64,000 bases of DNA, taken from CAVQBP01 sp963740945. Its GTDB lineage: Bacteria > Bacteroidota > Ignavibacteria > Ignavibacteriales > Ignavibacteriaceae. The DNA lies in NCBI GenBank assembly GCA_963740945.1, contig CAVUGE010000014.1, forward strand, positions 124,001 through 188,000. Direction: 5' to 3'. The notes beneath the pieces were generated by a model. It saw only the letters and a list, made by a program, of their open reading frames with translations. It had not been told where the DNA came from and searched no databases. Every line of letters begins with the position of its first letter. Positions within the stretch are counted from its first letter, which is position 1. Shown piece after piece: positions 1 to 9,280 of the stretch. The position numbers were made by a program, and so were the translations under genes.

Positions 1-2
1 AT

Positions 3-533
3 AAACTGGCTGAAGAAAAAGTTGGGGTTTTTAGATATCAGTTTCCTTATTTCGAAAATGGAAAAAGAAGCCCTGATCCTCCGAATATATTAATGGCTAC
101 TGTCAGGTCAGCGATAGAAAAGGCATCAAAAGAATTAGGCGGATTAGAAATATTTGCGGGAGGTAAATCTTTAGGCGGGAGAATGACTTCAAATGCAGCT
201 GCGAAAGAACCTTTGTATAATATTAAAGGGATCGTTTTTTTTGGATTTCCACTTCATGCACCTAATAAACCATCTGCAGATAGAGCAGAACACCTTTTTA
301 AAGTAAATGTTCCCATGCTTTTTCTTCAAGGAACCAGGGATAAACTCGCAGACTTATCACTATTAAAACCTATATGTAAAAAATTGAAAGATAAAGGAGA
401 GCTTCACATTATTGAAGGGGCGGATCATTCATTTCTTGTATTGAAAAGCTCTGGCAAAAATGATGAAGAAGTGATTGAAGAATTGGCAAAAACTACTAAG
501 GATTGGATAGAAAAAATCCATAATATTTCTTAA
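3..533 (+). CDS. Alpha/beta hydrolase, Tex30/KANL3-like (5' end outside window)
   Basis: The reading frame is open to the window edge, so only the C-terminal 176 codons are visible. The nucleophile elbow is GGKSLGG (GxSxG). A later segment LQGTRDKLAD offers the acid, and GADHSF offers the catalytic His. This order (Ser, Asp, His) and the short spacing match the Tex30/KANL3-type family of small cytoplasmic alpha/beta hydrolases. An internal ATG at 93 exists, but the frame upstream of it encodes credible family sequence (GVFRYQFPYFENG), so 93 is not the true start. The substrate cannot be inferred. Confidence 0.8.
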   Translation, partial: KLAEEKVGVFRYQFPYFENGKRSPDPPNILMATVRSAIEKASKELGGLEIFAGGKSLGGRMTSNAAAKEPLYNIKGIVFFGFPLHAPNKPSADRAEHLFKVNVPMLFLQGTRDKLADLSLLKPICKKLKDKGELHIIEGADHSFLVLKSSGKNDEEVIEELAKTTKDWIEKIHNIS

Positions 534-662
534 ATCATTTTTATCAAATATTTGATAGTCTATCTAAAATTTGATAAGCTTTTTGAACCTCATTTCGATT
601 ATTCCTCCGAATTTCTTTAATAAATTCCTTTTCATGCGTAAAATAAATGGTATAAGAATTGA

Positions 663-860
663 TCTTATGCTTTATATTTTATTAAGGGAAGATGCGTGTC
701 TGCAACGAATAAAGTTATATATCCCAAAATTATAAATGATGTTATTGAACTTAGAGTCGCATGGGAAATCCCTATCGGCAGCAATTTCCCCGAATGGTAT
801 ATTTATTTCGACTCAACAACTGGGGAGATTGTTGAGATCGAACAGCTTTTTATGACTTAA
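663..860 (+). pseudogene. Remnant of an FTP/PepSY-like propeptide domain
   Basis: This stop-to-stop frame ends at TAA 858-860 and has only a GTG (696) as a possible start. It reads ELRVAWEIPIG, then EWYIYFDSTTGEIVEIE. That is the signature of the last strands of FTP/PepSY propeptide domains found in front of secreted metallopeptidases. No signal peptide or catalytic domain is present, so I call it a decayed fragment. The rest of 534-1007 shows nothing I recognise. Confidence 0.4.
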
Positions 861-1007
861 AATGGAGGTAAAGAATAATTATTCGAAGTTAAATATGTAT
901 AAAGAGACATCTTTATTAAAAAAACGCTTTTTAATTATCTAATAAGTAAAGTCAGATGCACCAAGTCTTTTTTAATAAAGATGTCATCTTTCAAACCGAT
1001 AAATATC

Positions 1008-1376
1008 ATGAAAAAACTATATAATCTTATTGCCGTATTAATAATCCTTCTACTCAGTTCATGTAACGGTTTTACCGAAAATTCATTTGATGAAATTGGA
1101 GTTTCGTTATCAAACAACAAAATGAAAATTGTAAATGAATCTGATCAGACTATCTATCTATTAATTGTCGAACAAAATTATGCAGCTTTAATCGAATGGA
1201 ATGCCGGTTATGATGGATTAAAAATTGAGCCAGGGAAATTTATAGTAATTAATTATCAAGATATCCCAAACGGCAAGATTACAAGCGTGAATCACGGAGA
1301 CAGTATAATCATCTATTACTGGAAAAGAGCACCAATAAATTCTCCTTCTATTCATAATAAGGTTGTAGAGCTATAA
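1008..1376 (+). CDS. Small lipoprotein, unknown function
   Basis: 122 residues. The start at 1008 (MKKLYNLIAV) places a clean lipoprotein signal at the N-terminus: a Lys pair, a hydrophobic stretch, and lipobox LLSSC with Cys about residue 19. An upstream in-frame ATG at 981 would put nine polar residues before the signal and is less likely. The mature part is predicted beta-rich (QTIYLLIVEQNY, GKFIVINYQDIP) and ends without a membrane segment. It is probably an outer-membrane or periplasmic-face lipoprotein. It is the first of four lipoprotein genes of this size class at 1-4.3 kb. I do not recognise a family. Confidence 0.65.
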   Translation: MKKLYNLIAVLIILLLSSCNGFTENSFDEIGVSLSNNKMKIVNESDQTIYLLIVEQNYAALIEWNAGYDGLKIEPGKFIVINYQDIPNGKITSVNHGDSIIIYYWKRAPINSPSIHNKVVEL

Positions 1377-1449
1377 AATAAATGATTTTTAAGATTAGAT
1401 AATCAATGTTAATCAATTCATTAGGTACATAAGAACAATAGAGTTAAAA

Positions 1450-1911
1450 ATGAAACAAATTATAAATTTAATTCTGATAATTACTTCTCTTTTCATTTTT
1501 GAACATTGTGATAATAGTTTAGAAAATAATGAAACTAATAATGTTATTATTGATAAAAATGTTGCAGCCGATATGCTTGGTAACAATGACGGGAACACGA
1601 GTGAAGAAGAAGTTACAAAAGTAGATAATTTTTATAATAAAAGTGATATTGGTTTTGCAGTTGGCAGCGGCTATAGCAACTTTGGTAATTCAATTCCTGC
1701 AGATACAATAAAAAAGTATTTTCATATTTATGCTCCTCTTTGTAAGAATGAAACAGAATTAAGGGAAGCATATAAAGGAATTAGTATAAAAACACCGTAT
1801 GTTGGAATATTTGTAATGAAATTGAATAAAGGGATAATTGTTATAAATCTTTACAAAGCATCAGGTCCAAATATATATGGTGGTACTTGGGAAGAAATAA
1901 AAATATTATAA
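1450..1911 (+). CDS. Small lipoprotein, unknown function
   Basis: 153 residues, with signal MKQIINLILIITSLFIFEHC giving a lipidated Cys at residue 20. An Asn/Glu/Asp-rich linker follows (about residues 21-60), typical of lipoprotein tethers. The C-terminal half (about 65-153) is a small mixed alpha/beta segment containing YVGIFVMKLNKGIIVINLY. Nothing catalytic is visible and the family is not recognised. It stands alone between two other lipoprotein genes. Confidence 0.6.
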   Translation: MKQIINLILIITSLFIFEHCDNSLENNETNNVIIDKNVAADMLGNNDGNTSEEEVTKVDNFYNKSDIGFAVGSGYSNFGNSIPADTIKKYFHIYAPLCKNETELREAYKGISIKTPYVGIFVMKLNKGIIVINLYKASGPNIYGGTWEEIKIL

Positions 1912-2023
1912 AAGATTTGTTGTAGTATGAAAAGGTAATGCAACTTCATATTCGAAGTATGTTTCAGAGAAACTATAACAAGATACAAGTAAAAAAAGAT
2001 AGAAAAGAGGGAACATTTTATTT

Positions 2024-3259
2024 ATGAAAAAATTTGTTTTTTCTTTGGCGGTACTTATTATTGCACTCCTTTTCTATCAGTGCAGTGAACAACTGGTTTC
2101 TCCGGGCAACCCAAAACCTAATCCGGAAATAAATCAGCAGGAAGAAAAGCTAGCAGCTTCCTCAGGCGTTTTTGGATTTAAGCTGTTTAAGGAAATAAGT
2201 AAATACGAAGGAAATAAGAATCTTTTCATTTCTCCCTTAAGTATTTCAGTGGCTTTAGGGATGACCCTTAACGGAGCATCCGGATCAACATATGATTCAA
2301 TGAAGTCTGTCCTTGAATTAAATGGATTAACTGAACGTGAAATAAACGAATCATATAAGAGCTTAACCGATCTTCTTACCTCTGTTGATCCAAAAGTAGT
2401 CTTTAATATTGCAAATTCCATTTGGTACAGGAATAGTATGACATTTTTACCGGCTTTTATTGAGATAAACAAAGCTTATTTCAATGCTGAAGTAAATGGG
2501 CTTAATTTTAATGACGCCGGATCAGTCGATGTCATAAATAACTGGGTTAGTCAAAAAACTAATGGGAAAATTCCTGAAATTATAAAAAATATTACACCGG
2601 ATATGGTAATGTATTTAATAAATGCAATTTACTTTAAGGGGGATTGGAAGTACCAGTTTGATATTAATAATACAAAAGAGGATAACTTTACAACTGGCGA
2701 TGGGTCGAAAGTCCCATGCAAAATGATGGAACAACGGAATGATTTCAGCTATTTCTCTAACAATCTATTTCAGGCAATAGAACTGCCTTATGGAGACAGC
2801 TCATTTTCAATGATTATTTTTCTTCCAAACTCCGCTGATGGCATAGATAATATTTTAGATCAGTTAAATGAAGTAAACTGGAATTTATGGCGGAAGAGTT
2901 TTACAATAAAAGAAGGGGAACTTTGGCTTCCTAAATTTGAAATCAACTACTATCTTAAACTTAATGATGTACTTGCAAAAATGGGGATGGGAATTGCATT
3001 TTCGGACGGTGCAGATTTTTCAAGGATTCTTCAATCTGGCGGATTATGTATAAGTGAAGTCTTACATAAAACATATGTAAAGGTTGATGAAGAAGGAACA
3101 GAAGCTGCTGCTGTAACTTCAGTTGGAGTACGTAATACAGCGATAGGTGGTTCAAGCTTTTATATGCGTATTGATAAACCTTTCATTTTTGTTATAAAAG
3201 ATAATTATTCAAACAGCATTTTATTTATTGGTAAAATTATAAATCCCGGTTTAAAATAA
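2024..3259 (+). CDS. Serpin-family protease inhibitor, lipoprotein
   Basis: 411 residues with a lipoprotein signal (lipobox LFYQC) and a Pro/Asn-rich linker before the serpin fold. Serpin landmarks appear in order: NLFISPLSISVALGMTLNGA (helix B region), NAIYFKGDWKYQFD (strand 3A/helix F), and the C-terminal FYMRIDKPFIFVIKDN with ILFIGKI. The hinge of the reactive-centre loop is VDEEGTEAAAVTS, with small residues at P14-P9, as in inhibitory serpins. The following VGVRNTAIGG probably contains the scissile bond, but I cannot fix P1. An inhibitory serpin anchored in the envelope would protect the cell against exogenous or own serine/cysteine proteases. It appears monocistronic. Confidence 0.93.
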   Translation: MKKFVFSLAVLIIALLFYQCSEQLVSPGNPKPNPEINQQEEKLAASSGVFGFKLFKEISKYEGNKNLFISPLSISVALGMTLNGASGSTYDSMKSVLELNGLTEREINESYKSLTDLLTSVDPKVVFNIANSIWYRNSMTFLPAFIEINKAYFNAEVNGLNFNDAGSVDVINNWVSQKTNGKIPEIIKNITPDMVMYLINAIYFKGDWKYQFDINNTKEDNFTTGDGSKVPCKMMEQRNDFSYFSNNLFQAIELPYGDSSFSMIIFLPNSADGIDNILDQLNEVNWNLWRKSFTIKEGELWLPKFEINYYLKLNDVLAKMGMGIAFSDGADFSRILQSGGLCISEVLHKTYVKVDEEGTEAAAVTSVGVRNTAIGGSSFYMRIDKPFIFVIKDNYSNSILFIGKIINPGLK

Positions 3260-3320
3260 GGATGACTGATAATTAAAGATATACTAATTAATAAAATACA
3301 GTTAAAATTGTATTATAAAA

Positions 3321-3824
3321 ATGGCAAACAATAATAAATACTTTCCATTATTTATATTTATTATGATTTCATCATGTGAAAATTCTTCCTCATCAGATGA
3401 CTTAAAACTCGATGAATTCAAAATTACTTATGAAAAATATGGAGGGTGGATTAATCCATCGAAACTTGTAATTTTGAATAATGGAACTGCCAGAGCAAAA
3501 ATTATCTCCCAAGAGTCTCATAGTATAGTTGATAGAGGGGAAATAATTATAAATGAAAAACGGAAAAGATTTTTAATAGATTGTGTTTCTGTTTTCAATA
3601 GTTATGATTCATATTATTGTCCTGATCATAATATGATAGATCTAAATCATAATTTAATAATAGTAAGTAAAATGAATAGAATTGATACAGTTTCAGTATA
3701 TAATTTAGCGGGGACTGAAAATGTTCCTGAGTTCATTAGAACTTTTATTAATGAATTGGAACAAATAAAAAGAGAGATTTTACGAAATGAAAAGATTTTC
3801 CTTAGAATTAATTCTTTGAGCTAA
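3321..3824 (+). CDS. Small lipoprotein, unknown function
   Basis: 167 residues. A short signal (MANNNKYFPLFIFIMISSC) ends in a lipobox Cys, followed by a Ser/Asp-rich tether. The mature region (about 30-150) is predicted beta-rich, with two further Cys (IDCVSVF and YYCPDHN) that could form a disulphide. The family is not recognised. It lies 61 bases after the serpin gene on the same strand. Confidence 0.55.
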   Translation: MANNNKYFPLFIFIMISSCENSSSSDDLKLDEFKITYEKYGGWINPSKLVILNNGTARAKIISQESHSIVDRGEIIINEKRKRFLIDCVSVFNSYDSYYCPDHNMIDLNHNLIIVSKMNRIDTVSVYNLAGTENVPEFIRTFINELEQIKREILRNEKIFLRINSLS

Positions 3825-3885
3825 ATTACGATGTTAATTCGGAATTATATCATAGTTTAATATTGAATAGCAGATAGGAGCGAAT

Positions 3886-4302
3886 ATGAAAAGAATAATT
3901 TTAGTAGGTTTAATTTTTTTAAATATTTATTGTTTTGATAAGATTATTGGTCCTCCACAAACCATATTAAATAAAGAATTTGACCTTAAATATGGGAAAA
4001 AAGCTGTTATCGGGGAAGAAGGACTATATATATCATTTAAAGATGTAGTTGAAGATTCCCGCTGTCCAATCGGTTATTATTGCGTATGGGCAGGAAATGG
4101 AGCTGTCCTTTTAAACATCGAGAAAAGAAATGCGGATGCTTTAATGGATACTTTAAATACTACATTAGAACCGCAAACGCTCTTTTATCTCAATTATAAA
4201 ATTACCTTAAAGAAATTAAAACCATATCCGGTTGCAGATACTATAATTGAAAAAAAAGATTATATTATTACTTTGCTGGTTGAAAAAGAATCTATTGATT
4301 AA
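3886..4302 (+). CDS. Small lipoprotein with Cys-x5-Cys-Val-Trp-Ala-Gly motif
   Basis: 138 residues, with lipobox NIYC near residue 17 and a good Shine-Dalgarno (AGGAG) just upstream of ATG 3886. The core DSRCPIGYYCVWAG motif is shared by a widespread family of small uncharacterised bacterial secreted proteins. The two Cys likely form a disulphide. The rest is beta-strand-like (ITLKKLKPYP, YIITLLVE). Function is unknown. It sits 32 bases before the sensor kinase gene, so it could be cotranscribed with it. Confidence 0.65.
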   Translation: MKRIILVGLIFLNIYCFDKIIGPPQTILNKEFDLKYGKKAVIGEEGLYISFKDVVEDSRCPIGYYCVWAGNGAVLLNIEKRNADALMDTLNTTLEPQTLFYLNYKITLKKLKPYPVADTIIEKKDYIITLLVEKESID

Positions 4303-4334
4303 CTTCAACGCATAAGGGGCTTTTAGTAATTGAT

Positions 4335-5763
4335 ATGAAATATTTAACTCTAAAAAAATCTTACTACAAAATCCGAATAATTATTACCTTTTGTTTAGTA
4401 ACTATACTTCTTGTTTTAATCTTATCATTCGCGAGTTACCGGTTTATTAAAAAGCTTTATTTGGACCAGCTAAGTGATCAGGTAAATTTAGTAACAAAAA
4501 TGATTTCGCATCAAATAGATCATAAATATCTGGAACTTCTGCAGGTTGGAACCCCTACTATTTATACAAGGAATTATTTCAGAGGAATATTCGCAGAAAA
4601 TTTGAGTACCGGTTTTCATTCACAAATATTTATATTTGATAAAAATCTAAATGTAGTTGTCAGGTCAGATTCCATTATTTCTACCGGGAGCTCGGAGCCG
4701 TTGCTCTTGTTAAATCAAACTGAAATTTCAGGTTTAAAGCCAAATGGTTCTGCAGTATCATTGCCTTTTAAAGGTGATGACGGCAAATGGTATCTATGGG
4801 GATTCTTCCGATTAGACAATAATTATTGGCTGGCTCTAAAAGAAAATGCTGAAAAGCTGCAGAGAGTTGAAGATTTTTCTACCGAATTTTTCTACATAGG
4901 ACTGGGAGGAATACTTTTATCGATTATAGTAGCCTGGCTTATGGCTCAATCTTTAACCAGGCCGATTGATCACCTTGTTGATTTCAGTAAAGAAATCGGT
5001 GAAGGGAACTTTAAGGCTCCACTGCCTCAAAATACACATGGGGAATTAAAAATCCTTACGCAGTCTTTGGATAAAATGAAGAAGAATATTGAAGCACATA
5101 ATAAAGAAAAAGAAAATATTCTTGCACAAATTGCTCATGAAATTCGTAATCCGTTAGGGGGTATTGAACTGTTGGCTAACCTTACTAAAGAAGATTTTGA
5201 AAAAATAGAAAGCAGCTCCATTAAAACAGATTATCTGGATAAAATTATTTGTGAAGTTAATTCGTTAAAATCTTTGATTACTTCATATCTTGAATTTCAG
5301 CAGACCGCTTCCTGCAAATCCTGAATGGATATATCTAAAAAAATTTTTAAGTGAAGTTGATAACAATTTTAAGACAGATTTCAGTAGAAGAAATATTCGA
5401 TTTTCTTATAAGAATAAGATTGAAAAAATTTGGTTTGATAAATCTCATTTGAAGCAGATATTCCTTAATTTAATAACCAACAGTGTGGAATCTATGAAGC
5501 AAGAGGGAATTATAAATGTTTCCGTCTTTGAAAAAAATAAGAAATTCCATATTAATTTTTCAGACAGCGGACCAGGAGTTAAAGAGGAAAATTTAGCACG
5601 CATATTTGAACCCTTTTTTACAACAAAAAAAGATGGAACAGGTTTGGGTCTGGCTATTTGTAAAAAATTATGTAATGAAAATAAAGCGGAACTTTTAGTT
5701 GAAAACAATAAAGAAAATGGTTCATCCTTTACAATTATTAAGGATATAACTTCAGATAAATAG
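4335..5763 (+). CDS. Sensor histidine kinase with HAMP domain (frameshifted)
   Basis: Domains: TM1 (about residues 15-35), an extracytoplasmic sensor (about 40-185), TM2 (about 186-208), HAMP, a dimerisation/phospho-acceptor motif LAQIAHEIRNPLGGIELL, then a catalytic ATPase domain with N box LNLITNSVESM, G1 DSGPG and G2 GTGLGLAI. The first frame stops at 5324; the rest continues in the next frame from about 5300. The joint is near GAATTTCAGCAGACCG. Removing one T restores EFSRPLPANPEW, the usual continuation. The partner is the adjacent NtrC-type regulator, which is shifted in a similar way. Either these are homopolymer sequencing errors or the system has decayed. Confidence 0.85.
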
Positions 5764-5772
5764 GATAAAAAA

Positions 5773-7135
5773 ATGAATAACAAAGAAGTTCTGGTTGTTG
5801 AAGATAGTGATACTATGCGTTTGGGAATATCCGAAACTTTAAGGAGAGAAGGATATAAAGTATTTGCTTTTGATAATGGAATAGATGCCTTAAAAAAATT
5901 TGAATGTTCTAACATTCCTTTAGCTATTCTCGATTTAAAAATGGAGCCTCTAAGTGGAATGGATATTTTAAAACAAATAAAGAGAATCAAACTCTTCCGT
6001 AGAAGTTCTTATGATATCGGCATACGGGACTGTTGAAGATGCAGTTAAAGCAATGAAATTAGGAGCGGTTGACTTTTTAACAAAGCCTTTTTCTCCGGAT
6101 GAGCTTCGAATAAGAATTAAAAATATCTGGAATAAAATTGAAAGTGAAAGAAGAATAGAAGAATTATTAGAACAGAATAAAATTCTAAATAAGGAACTTG
6201 GGTATGATGAAATGATTGGAAATTCTTCTCAGATAAGAGAAGTATTTTCTTTAATAGAACAGGTAGCAGGAAAAGATAGTACTGTTCTGATTCAGGGGGA
6301 AAGCGGAACGGGAAAAGAGCTGGTTGCTCGTGCTATTCATAAAAAAAGCAAGCGTTCTGAAAAAGCTTTTATAAAAGTTAATTGCGGAGCATTAAACGAG
6401 AATCTCCTTGAAAGCGAGCTTTTCGGACATGAAAGAGGTTCTTTTACAGGAGCAGTGAAACAAAAAAAGGGGAGGTTTGAACTTGCTGATAAGGGAACTT
6501 TATTTCTTGATGAGATTGGCGATGTTTCTCCGGCCGTACAGATAAAACTATTGCGGGTTTTACAGGAAAATGAATTCGAAAGAGTCGGCGGGGAGTCAAC
6601 AATCAAAACAGATGTAAGATTGATTTCAGCAACAAACCAGGACTTATCGAAATTAATGTCAGAAGGAAAATTCAGAGAGGATCTTTTCTACCGTTTGAGC
6701 GTTATTCCTATTAAAATCCCTCCTCTGCGCGATAGGAAAGAAGATTTAGTTCCGCTGATAGAACATTTTTTGACCAAATTTGCTGAATTAAATAAAAATA
6801 AGATAAATAAAATTGATAAAGAGGGATTAAAGCTTCTGCTCGACTATCCCTGGCCTGGAAATATTAGAGAGCTGGAGAATTTAATTGAGAGGTTATGTGT
6901 AATATCAAGGGATATCGATATAAACAGCAATTTAATTGCAAGGCATTTATCAGGAAATATTACCACCACTCATTATGATAATCTGCCGCTGGAGGAGGCT
7001 CTTTTTGCTTTTGAAAAGAATTTAATTGTGCAGGCAATGAAAAAAGCAGATGGTGTTAAAAATAGAGCTGCTAAAATATTGGGAATAAGTACAAGTGTAC
7101 TCTATTATAAACTCGATAAGTTTGGATTAATATAA
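5773..7135 (+). CDS. NtrC-family sigma54-dependent response regulator (frameshifted)
   Basis: A receiver domain (phospho-Asp in AILDLKMEP) is followed by an AAA+ sigma54-activation domain: Walker A GESGTGKE, the sigma54-contacting loop ERGSFTGA (GSFTGA rather than the common GAFTGA), Walker B GTLFLDEIGD, and arginine-finger region FREDLFYRLSVIPIKIPPLR. A Fis-type HTH ends the protein (NRAAKILGISTSVLYYKL). The receiver is split between two frames near 5985. Dropping one A from ATCAAACTC yields KRINSSVEVLMISAYGTVED, the canonical receiver sequence. It would activate sigma54 promoters in response to the upstream kinase. It lies 9 bases after the kinase. Confidence 0.88.
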
Positions 7136-7136
7136 A

Positions 7137-8144
7137 ATGAAACGTATGATATTTGTTTTGAGCTTGTTAGCTTTACTTTTCCTTCCTCAGACTGTCCTAA
7201 AATCTCAAAATTTGGATAGACTGGAAAAAAGATATATTGATTTACAGAATTCTTATAATGCAGAAAAACTATTGTTTGATTCCTTACAAGACAGGTTGAA
7301 TTCCCGGCTCAGGGAAATAAATTCGGAAAAAAATCAAGCAAATCCGGATAAGGATAAAATTACATCTTTAATGGGGAACTCTGTTAATTTATCAAATAGT
7401 GTTGATGAGCACCGGAAAAATATAAATAAAATAGAGAGCTTAATTATATCCGTAAAAACCGAACTAAATGAAAAATATTCTACAATAATTGACTCATTAA
7501 AAAATGTGCAGTTAAAGAAGAAGGAGGATAAAGAAGAAATCGAAAACTTGATTTTATTTTATTCAGCAAAAAGGCTTGAGGTAATTCCCGGAACTAACCT
7601 ACTATCTTTTAACCCGGATAAAATTCTGGAACTTGATTTAAATAAGCCTAAGAGTTCTTTAGATAAAAAAATATATTTGGAATACCTAAATAATGCTCTG
7701 CATGAAGTGAATGTTATTCTTGCAAGTGTTTCAAAAGAAAGTAAAGAGATTAACCAGATAATTGAGCTGGAAAGAAAAGCTAATAAATTTATCCAGGAAA
7801 CAGAATTGGAAAGCGGTTTAGCTTCGAGTAAAATATCACAAATAGAAGAGCAAAATCCGAAAACAAATACTGAGGTGCAGTATACAGATCCGATTACAAA
7901 TGCAGGTATAGGTGTACGTGAAAAAACGAGTAACCTAAACAGCAATGCTCAGGTTTATGAGCATCTCCTAAATCAATTAAATACTATTAAATCTTTTTCT
8001 GCCCGTCAGCCTTTAGATGAAACTCTGGTCTCCCTGAATAAAGATATTGATTTATATTCTTACGGGAAAATATTAAAAGAAGTTAAAAGCCGGTTAACTG
8101 AATATAAAAAATTATTAGAGCAAAAAACCGGGTCTTCCCGATGA
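7137..8144 (+). CDS. Exported coiled-coil protein, unknown function
   Basis: 335 residues. The N-terminal signal peptide (MKRMIFVLSLLALLFLPQTV) is followed by long heptad-rich helices with many Lys/Glu/Asn (about 26-130 and 180-330), so it is predicted to be a periplasmic coiled coil. The start is 1 base after the regulator's stop, and its own stop overlaps the next gene's ATG (ATGA), which indicates translational coupling. Context suggests it acts with the downstream barrel-like protein in the envelope process sensed by the two-component system. No family is recognised. Confidence 0.65.
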   Translation: MKRMIFVLSLLALLFLPQTVLKSQNLDRLEKRYIDLQNSYNAEKLLFDSLQDRLNSRLREINSEKNQANPDKDKITSLMGNSVNLSNSVDEHRKNINKIESLIISVKTELNEKYSTIIDSLKNVQLKKKEDKEEIENLILFYSAKRLEVIPGTNLLSFNPDKILELDLNKPKSSLDKKIYLEYLNNALHEVNVILASVSKESKEINQIIELERKANKFIQETELESGLASSKISQIEEQNPKTNTEVQYTDPITNAGIGVREKTSNLNSNAQVYEHLLNQLNTIKSFSARQPLDETLVSLNKDIDLYSYGKILKEVKSRLTEYKKLLEQKTGSSR

Positions 8145-9160
8145 CTTCTAAATGCCTCAGCTTTTTAATCCTCCTTATTATTTTTTTTACCCCAAATAAT
8201 TTAGCCCAGTTAACTCTCCATCTTAACTTGAGGGGGGATATTACCGGTCAATATCAAAAGTACAGGCAGAATCCGGACAAAAAGATGCTGCAGCACTTGC
8301 TGACGGAGAAATTAGCTACGATTATAAATTAAATCGCAGCCTTATATCATTAAGTCTAAGGGCTAGACCGGAAGTTTATGGATTTAACAATAACTTAAAG
8401 ATCTTAAAATTAAAATCCACTGCTGGTTACTATTTAACCGGAGATCAAATAACATGGGGTCTTAACATTACCGGTCAGAAAAATGATTACAGCGGGAATA
8501 ATGTAGACTTAAATTTTCAAAATTTAACTCTTATTTTTGAATCACTAATAAAAATAGATGATAATGTTTCACTCAGCTCTAATATTGGTTATGGTTATCA
8601 AAAAATTACAAATGACCTTAACCAGAAAATGGATCTGTTTTTTATTGATGCCGAATTGATGCATAGGTTGCTTAACAATATTAAATTTGGATATGGCATC
8701 TATTCTGAAAGATTTACATTAATTAATTTATACAATTTTGAAAATATAAATAATAACGGATGGAGAATCGGGCCCCAACTCAAATTTGATTATTTGAAAG
8801 ACTTTTCTGATAAATTTTGATTATAAGTTTCTATTTCATATCTCCGAAGTCACAAGATCTCCTTCCTATGAACACCGGGTTAGATTAGTAGCCGGGAAAC
8901 TACTTAGTGAAAATTGGTCTGTTTTTATTTTAACCGACTATTATTTTAGAAGATATACAATTAAAGAGAATTTAATCAATCCTTATATATCTCTTTATAC
9001 ACCTATCAATGAAGATAACAGAATTTACTTGAAGATCGGTTATAGTCTCTCGGATAATTTTGAGACATATTTTAAAACAGGATATTTTAGGGAAAATCTG
9101 TATAATAATAATTCATTTGCCGGCTGGAATGTTTTGCTTGGTTTTCAAGTAGAAAATTAA
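8141..9160 (+). CDS. Outer-membrane beta-barrel-like protein (two frameshifts)
   Basis: The ATG overlaps the previous stop (ATGA). A signal peptide (CLSFLILLIIFFTPNNLAQ) leads into alternating hydrophobic/polar strands of about 10 residues rich in Tyr, Phe and Asn (for example ITWGLNITGQKNDYSG, NVSLSSNIGYGYQ). The protein ends in a final strand GWNVLLGFQVEN, as outer-membrane barrels do. The frame changes near 8282 (five A where six restore NPDKKDAAALADGE) and near 8815 (one extra T in AAATTTT; removing it restores SDKF-DYKFLFHISEV). With both corrected it is one ORF of about 340 residues. It closes the 4.3-9.2 kb operon. Confidence 0.6.
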
Positions 9161-9280
9161 TTAACTCAAAAGAAGAGTTATTTTAGACTTTTTAAAAGAA
9201 ACTAAATTGTTATCTTAAGAGAGTAAAATTAAAGATTTTTAACAAAAAGTCTCCATTTTTTAATAAAAAGAGAATCTTTT

